In this document: one piece after another, positions 60,658 to 64,000 of the stretch | Layout: every line of letters begins with the position of its first letter | Position numbering within the stretch: position 1 is the first letter of the stretch | Source: Ligustrum vulgare | Lineage: Eukaryota; Streptophyta; Magnoliopsida; Lamiales; Oleaceae | Length of the DNA: 64,000 bases | Direction of reading: 5' to 3' | Assembly: GCA_963555705.1 (NCBI GenBank) | Contig: OY743176.1 | Coordinates: forward strand, 58,974,040 to 59,038,039 | Made by a program: the position numbers and the translations under genes | The notes under the pieces: generated by a model | Databases searched by the model: none | Seen by the model: only the letters and a program-made list of their open reading frames with translations | What the model was told of the DNA's origin: nothing

Positions 60658-62014
60658 GTACTCTTATTGGTAAAAAAATATTGCCAGTACTTCCTTATTG
60701 TTCTTTCATCTACTATCTGTCTCATGCCACCCCTAAAATAATGTAGATATCCCTACTATATATAAGTGCACATGCTTTTCTGAAGTGAAATGTGCCATTA
60801 ACACATTCTAAAATAGTCCCAAGTTTTCTTTTCTTTATTATAAAAGTGACATATGTACATATATACATTTATGAGTTCTGAATTTGCATCTTCATACAAA
60901 ATATGGTAACTTCAATAAAATATACCAACATTTCACTACAATAAAGGTTCTTTTCCATCATTATTTCCAATTTTCTTCACATGGCTGCTGATTTAAAATT
61001 GCTTTTCTCCTTTATGAACTGTATGATGGTTGGTCTCATATTCTATACATATATCTCATCATAATATAAAAATTTATGTAATCAAATCAAATTTTTCTTG
61101 TTAGAATTATGAGTATTTTAGTTACATTAAATACAAAAATATAGTTCAAAACTATTATATTGTTATTATTATTAACATTTTTACTATGCTTTTCTAATTC
61201 AAATTACTTATTATTTCTCATATATCTACAATTTTTTATTAATTTTTTTCCATTTTTTTTCCTATTTGTTATATGTTGTCTTATGAAAAAATAATAATCT
61301 GTTATTTTTTTTAATACATATATTTTTCCTCATTTTGGTTTTTTCTTAAAATATAAAAACATCTTTCTTCCCGGATTAAACTATTGTATAATAATATTAT
61401 ATCTGACAAAATGTATCTAAAGTCAATCTCTTTTTTGTTGAAAATAGTACTGCACAACACTTTATATCAGTACATACCACAGTAAACAATGCTTCAAAAG
61501 TACACCTTTATAGATTTTGACATTACCCTGTGTACTATTTCAAAAGTATACATCATTTCAAACCTTTTTCTCACTCTATTCTTTACAGCCTTACCTATAG
61601 TACCCCATACCTAACACAGATACATTTCAAAACGTTTACTCACTGTTCATTTTTCTTGTAATAGTCAGGAATACATACACTCCTGCACAATCTAAAATAC
61701 AGTCTGTCTCTCACCAATATAAAATAATGTACAAATAAAATAAATCTTTATAACCATACTTCATCATATCTACTACATTACAGATGTTCAGCTTTTCTTT
61801 CATCATTCATAATAAATCTATTCAAGTCATATCATCTCAGTACACATACAAACACACCTCATTACTATTATATATAGTGAGATGAAATGATGATATATAC
61901 ACACAAATGCACACATACACAACTATAAAGTTGTACTTAGTAGAACATCAGTGAGTAAAGCTGGGCCAAAAAAATACCTCATTTCGTGGCTGTTTACATT
62001 GAAGAGTTCTATTG
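60658..62014. other. Non-coding spacer, with probable leader exon of the RPA gene
   Basis: AT-rich, no coding motif. The end, to 62014 (ATTG/GTAAGT), may be a 5'UTR exon: the intron would run 62015 to the TTTTTTACAG at about 62090. Confidence 0.4.
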
Positions 62015-62106
62015 GTAAGTTTCCTATTTGTTCTTACATTTTATTATGCTCAAAAAATTTATCTAACTTTAATTACTATTTTTTTACAGTTAAAAATATA
62101 CTGAAA

Positions 62107-64000
62107 ATGTCTGGGAAGGAACTTCTTATACCAGAAATTACTCCCATGCATCAAAAATGGACGTCAAAGGTTATTGTAGCTGAGAAATCATATCCAAAGA
62201 TAGCATTCTATGGTTCAAAAAAGTATCAGACTTTACTTCTTATGGACATTGAGGTATTTTTTTTTATTATTACTTTAAACTATAACTACACAATTTTACG
62301 TTTCATTCCTGTATTTTGCATTATCAAACATTTCTAACAGATACATTTTAGTGTATCTAATGATTTAACTATTTTTTCATGAGTTTTTCTTTCTCTATTT
62401 CATGTTTGCAGCAATCCTATTATATCAAATGAACTCTCTTGTTATCAAAAACTTTTGCATTTCTCAGCAAAAAAAGATGTTCTAAATAAGTATTTATATT
62501 GTTATTACTTTCTTTTTTCTAAAGTTCAAGGTTTATGTAATTTTTCTTATATAAAACATTCTTCTGTATTCCTCTCTGTCTCTTCTTTACCTATATCTTT
62601 CTTTTCCTATTTTTAACTGTTTTACATTTTATCAAAAACCAATTTCCACTACTTATCTGTCATTCTTTATTCTTCAACCAGTTTTATTGCGTAAAAAACT
62701 TACTTATTTCTCCTCTCTTAGGGTAATACTGTCAAAGGGATGATATGGGATCATCACATCCCTGCATTCGAAACTGTTCTGATCCTTGGAAATACTTACC
62801 TGATTTCTAATGCATTAGTGAGATTAACACCAGATAAGTATAAGAAATTTGATGGAGAGCTTCAATGGACCTTATCTGGAACAACAAAACTGGAGAAAGT
62901 TGAAGAAGTACATCATGATATCATATTCAGGGAATTACACTTGTCTCCTTTTCATGATTTAAGGAATTACATGGACGACAAAACCAAACATATTGGTATT
63001 TTTCTCTATCTTTCACTTATTAACAGTTCCATTATAACAAACTGTAATCTGATTTTAAATTTTTCTTATTTCCCTCTTTTCACATAGTTTAAATGCACCA
63101 ATAGTTTTCTGAATTACTTAATGAATTTTTAGATCAATGCACATTTACAAAAAATATAGTTCATCTATATCACAAGATCACTCTGCTGTCAACTTTGAAC
63201 TCCTGCATCTACTAACATCTCTATCTTACTCCTTTCAGGTATTATTGCAATTGTCCTTGATGTGAAACCAAAGAGGCCATTTTACACTAAAACAGGGAAT
63301 CAAGTTACTGTGCAAGATATTGTTCTAATGAACAAAGAGTAACTACATATACAACTTCGCTTATAATACTGAGATACTGAATCCTATATAATACTGACAT
63401 GCTGAATCCTACTATATAATGAAGCTCAACATTTTCTTACTTTTTACAGATTCAACACAATTACTTTAACAATGTGGTCCTCTTTCATTGATAATGAAGC
63501 TCAACATTTTCTTACTTTTTACAGATTCAACACAATTACTTTAACAATGTGGTCCTCTTTCATTGATAATGAAGCTCAAGAAATAGTTCGGTTATTGTCA
63601 AAAACACCTGTTCTTGTTGCAACACATCTTCTCGTTACATCTTTCAATGGTAAATTCTTTCAATATAGATACACTTCTCAAGCATTTAAAATTTTACCTT
63701 CAACAAATATTTTATACTTCACAATACTAACTAAATTGTTCATATTAGGTCTCTCTCTGTCTACTACATCTGATTCCTTTTTTTACCTGAATTTTCCATT
63801 CAATGAAGTGACGGAGTATCAAAAATGGTAACTTATATACAAATCTTCACATGTTTCACACAAATCTATAACATATAACATTTTTCTAACACTGCCCATT
63901 ATTCAAATTACAGGATACGAGAAAACTCTGAAACAATAGCTGAAATGACTTCATTGAAGCCATATTTTACACCAAAAAAGATATCCCCATTGGAAGACAC
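62107..64000 (+). CDS. RPA70-like OB-fold protein of the Helitron, partial at right edge
   Basis: Inferred exons: 62107-62253, 62722-62995, 63239-63338, 63450-63649 (or from 63525), 63749-63827, and 63914 to beyond the edge. All introns are GT/AG and codons split cleanly (for example TG/G for Trp). The start MSGKELLIPEITPMHQKW leads into the first OB-fold (KVIVAEK, YQTLLLMDIEGNTVKGMIW). Then VLILGNTYLISNALVRLTP and ELQWTLSGTTKLEKVEE, typical of the plant RPA70/DUF223 fold. GIIAIVLDVKP, VQDIVLMNKEFNTITLTMW and PVLVATHLLVTSFNGLSLST form a second OB-fold. RPA binds single-stranded DNA; such genes are known passengers of plant Helitrons and may help rolling-circle transposition. No stop or frame change was seen in the visible part. 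Zinc-finger C-terminus would be off-window. Confidence 0.85.
63421..63570 (+). repeat. 75-bp tandem duplication spanning an intron acceptor
   Basis: 63421-63495 is repeated at 63496-63570, starting GAAGCTCAAC. The unit holds TTTTTACAG/ATTCAAC and the first exon codons. Since 75 is divisible by three, use of the first acceptor adds 25 codons in frame (repeating FNTITLTMWSSFIDNEAQ with HFLTFYR between); use of the second gives the normal protein. Confidence 0.93.

Overview
This is plant nuclear DNA, from a eudicot as far as can be told. It is AT-rich, its coding pieces are intron-containing, and plant-specific retrotransposon lineages dominate it. Only one ordinary host gene is clear: a tubulin-folding cofactor C (TBCC/PORCINO) gene at 44624-45745 on the + strand, with a probable intron in its 5' leader. 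The rest is layered mobile DNA. Exon boundaries and family names were read by eye from translated motifs; no database search was run.

Layout. 1-5937 (-): decayed Ty3/gypsy element of the dual-RNase-H (Tat-like) type, cut by the left edge. 5945 to about 12230 (+): broken Ty1/copia element, split by a 2406-bp solo LTR (8503-10908) with 5-bp target duplications. 13852-14708: foldback element with arms of about 400 bp. 16.7-18.9 kb: GATAC-rich repeat, then an LTR plus primer-binding site of a non-coding retroelement. 18905-24931 (-): complete Ty1/copia element (LTRs of 756 and 753 bp, GATGG target duplication) nested inside that non-coding element. It carries one stop, one frameshift and a damaged protease motif.

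27883 to about 38 kb: the most interesting stretch. It begins with a Helitron-type 3' end read on the minus strand (6-bp hairpin, then TTAG, then T). Beyond it, all on the same minus strand, lie intron-separated and mutated fragments of at least four or five unrelated plant genes: GPAT9-like acyltransferase, a SERK-like leucine-rich repeat, cysteine synthase (three exons), a receptor-like cytoplasmic kinase activation loop, and a protein with a YKPN-type motif. This looks like a non-autonomous Helitron that captured several host genes. A 731-bp direct duplication also lies inside it.

38.3-42.3 kb: repeats, including a palindrome-rich GTGACA/TGTCAC array. A 92-nt-arm hairpin element is inserted there, and an empty paralogous site for it exists 870 bp away. 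42.4-45.8 kb: TBCC gene; its leader intron holds a three-copy minisatellite. 46.2-49.7 kb: hairpin cluster, a 229-bp SINE-like insertion with a 13-bp target duplication, and low-complexity DNA. About 49.7-64.0 kb (possibly from 46959): a Helitron reading rightwards. It has a four-exon RepHel gene (HUH replication initiator plus PIF1-type helicase, two frameshifts), a captured pseudogene fragment of the ubiquitin-receptor protease gene DDI1, and an RPA70-like OB-fold gene that runs off the right edge. In the RPA gene a 75-bp tandem duplication has doubled an intron acceptor in frame.

How they work together: RepHel nicks and unwinds DNA for rolling-circle transposition and an RPA-like protein could coat the single strand, so this right-hand element is the type of machinery that could have mobilised the gene-capturing Helitron to its left. 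Whether the two share termini cannot be shown, because the right-hand 3' end lies outside the window.
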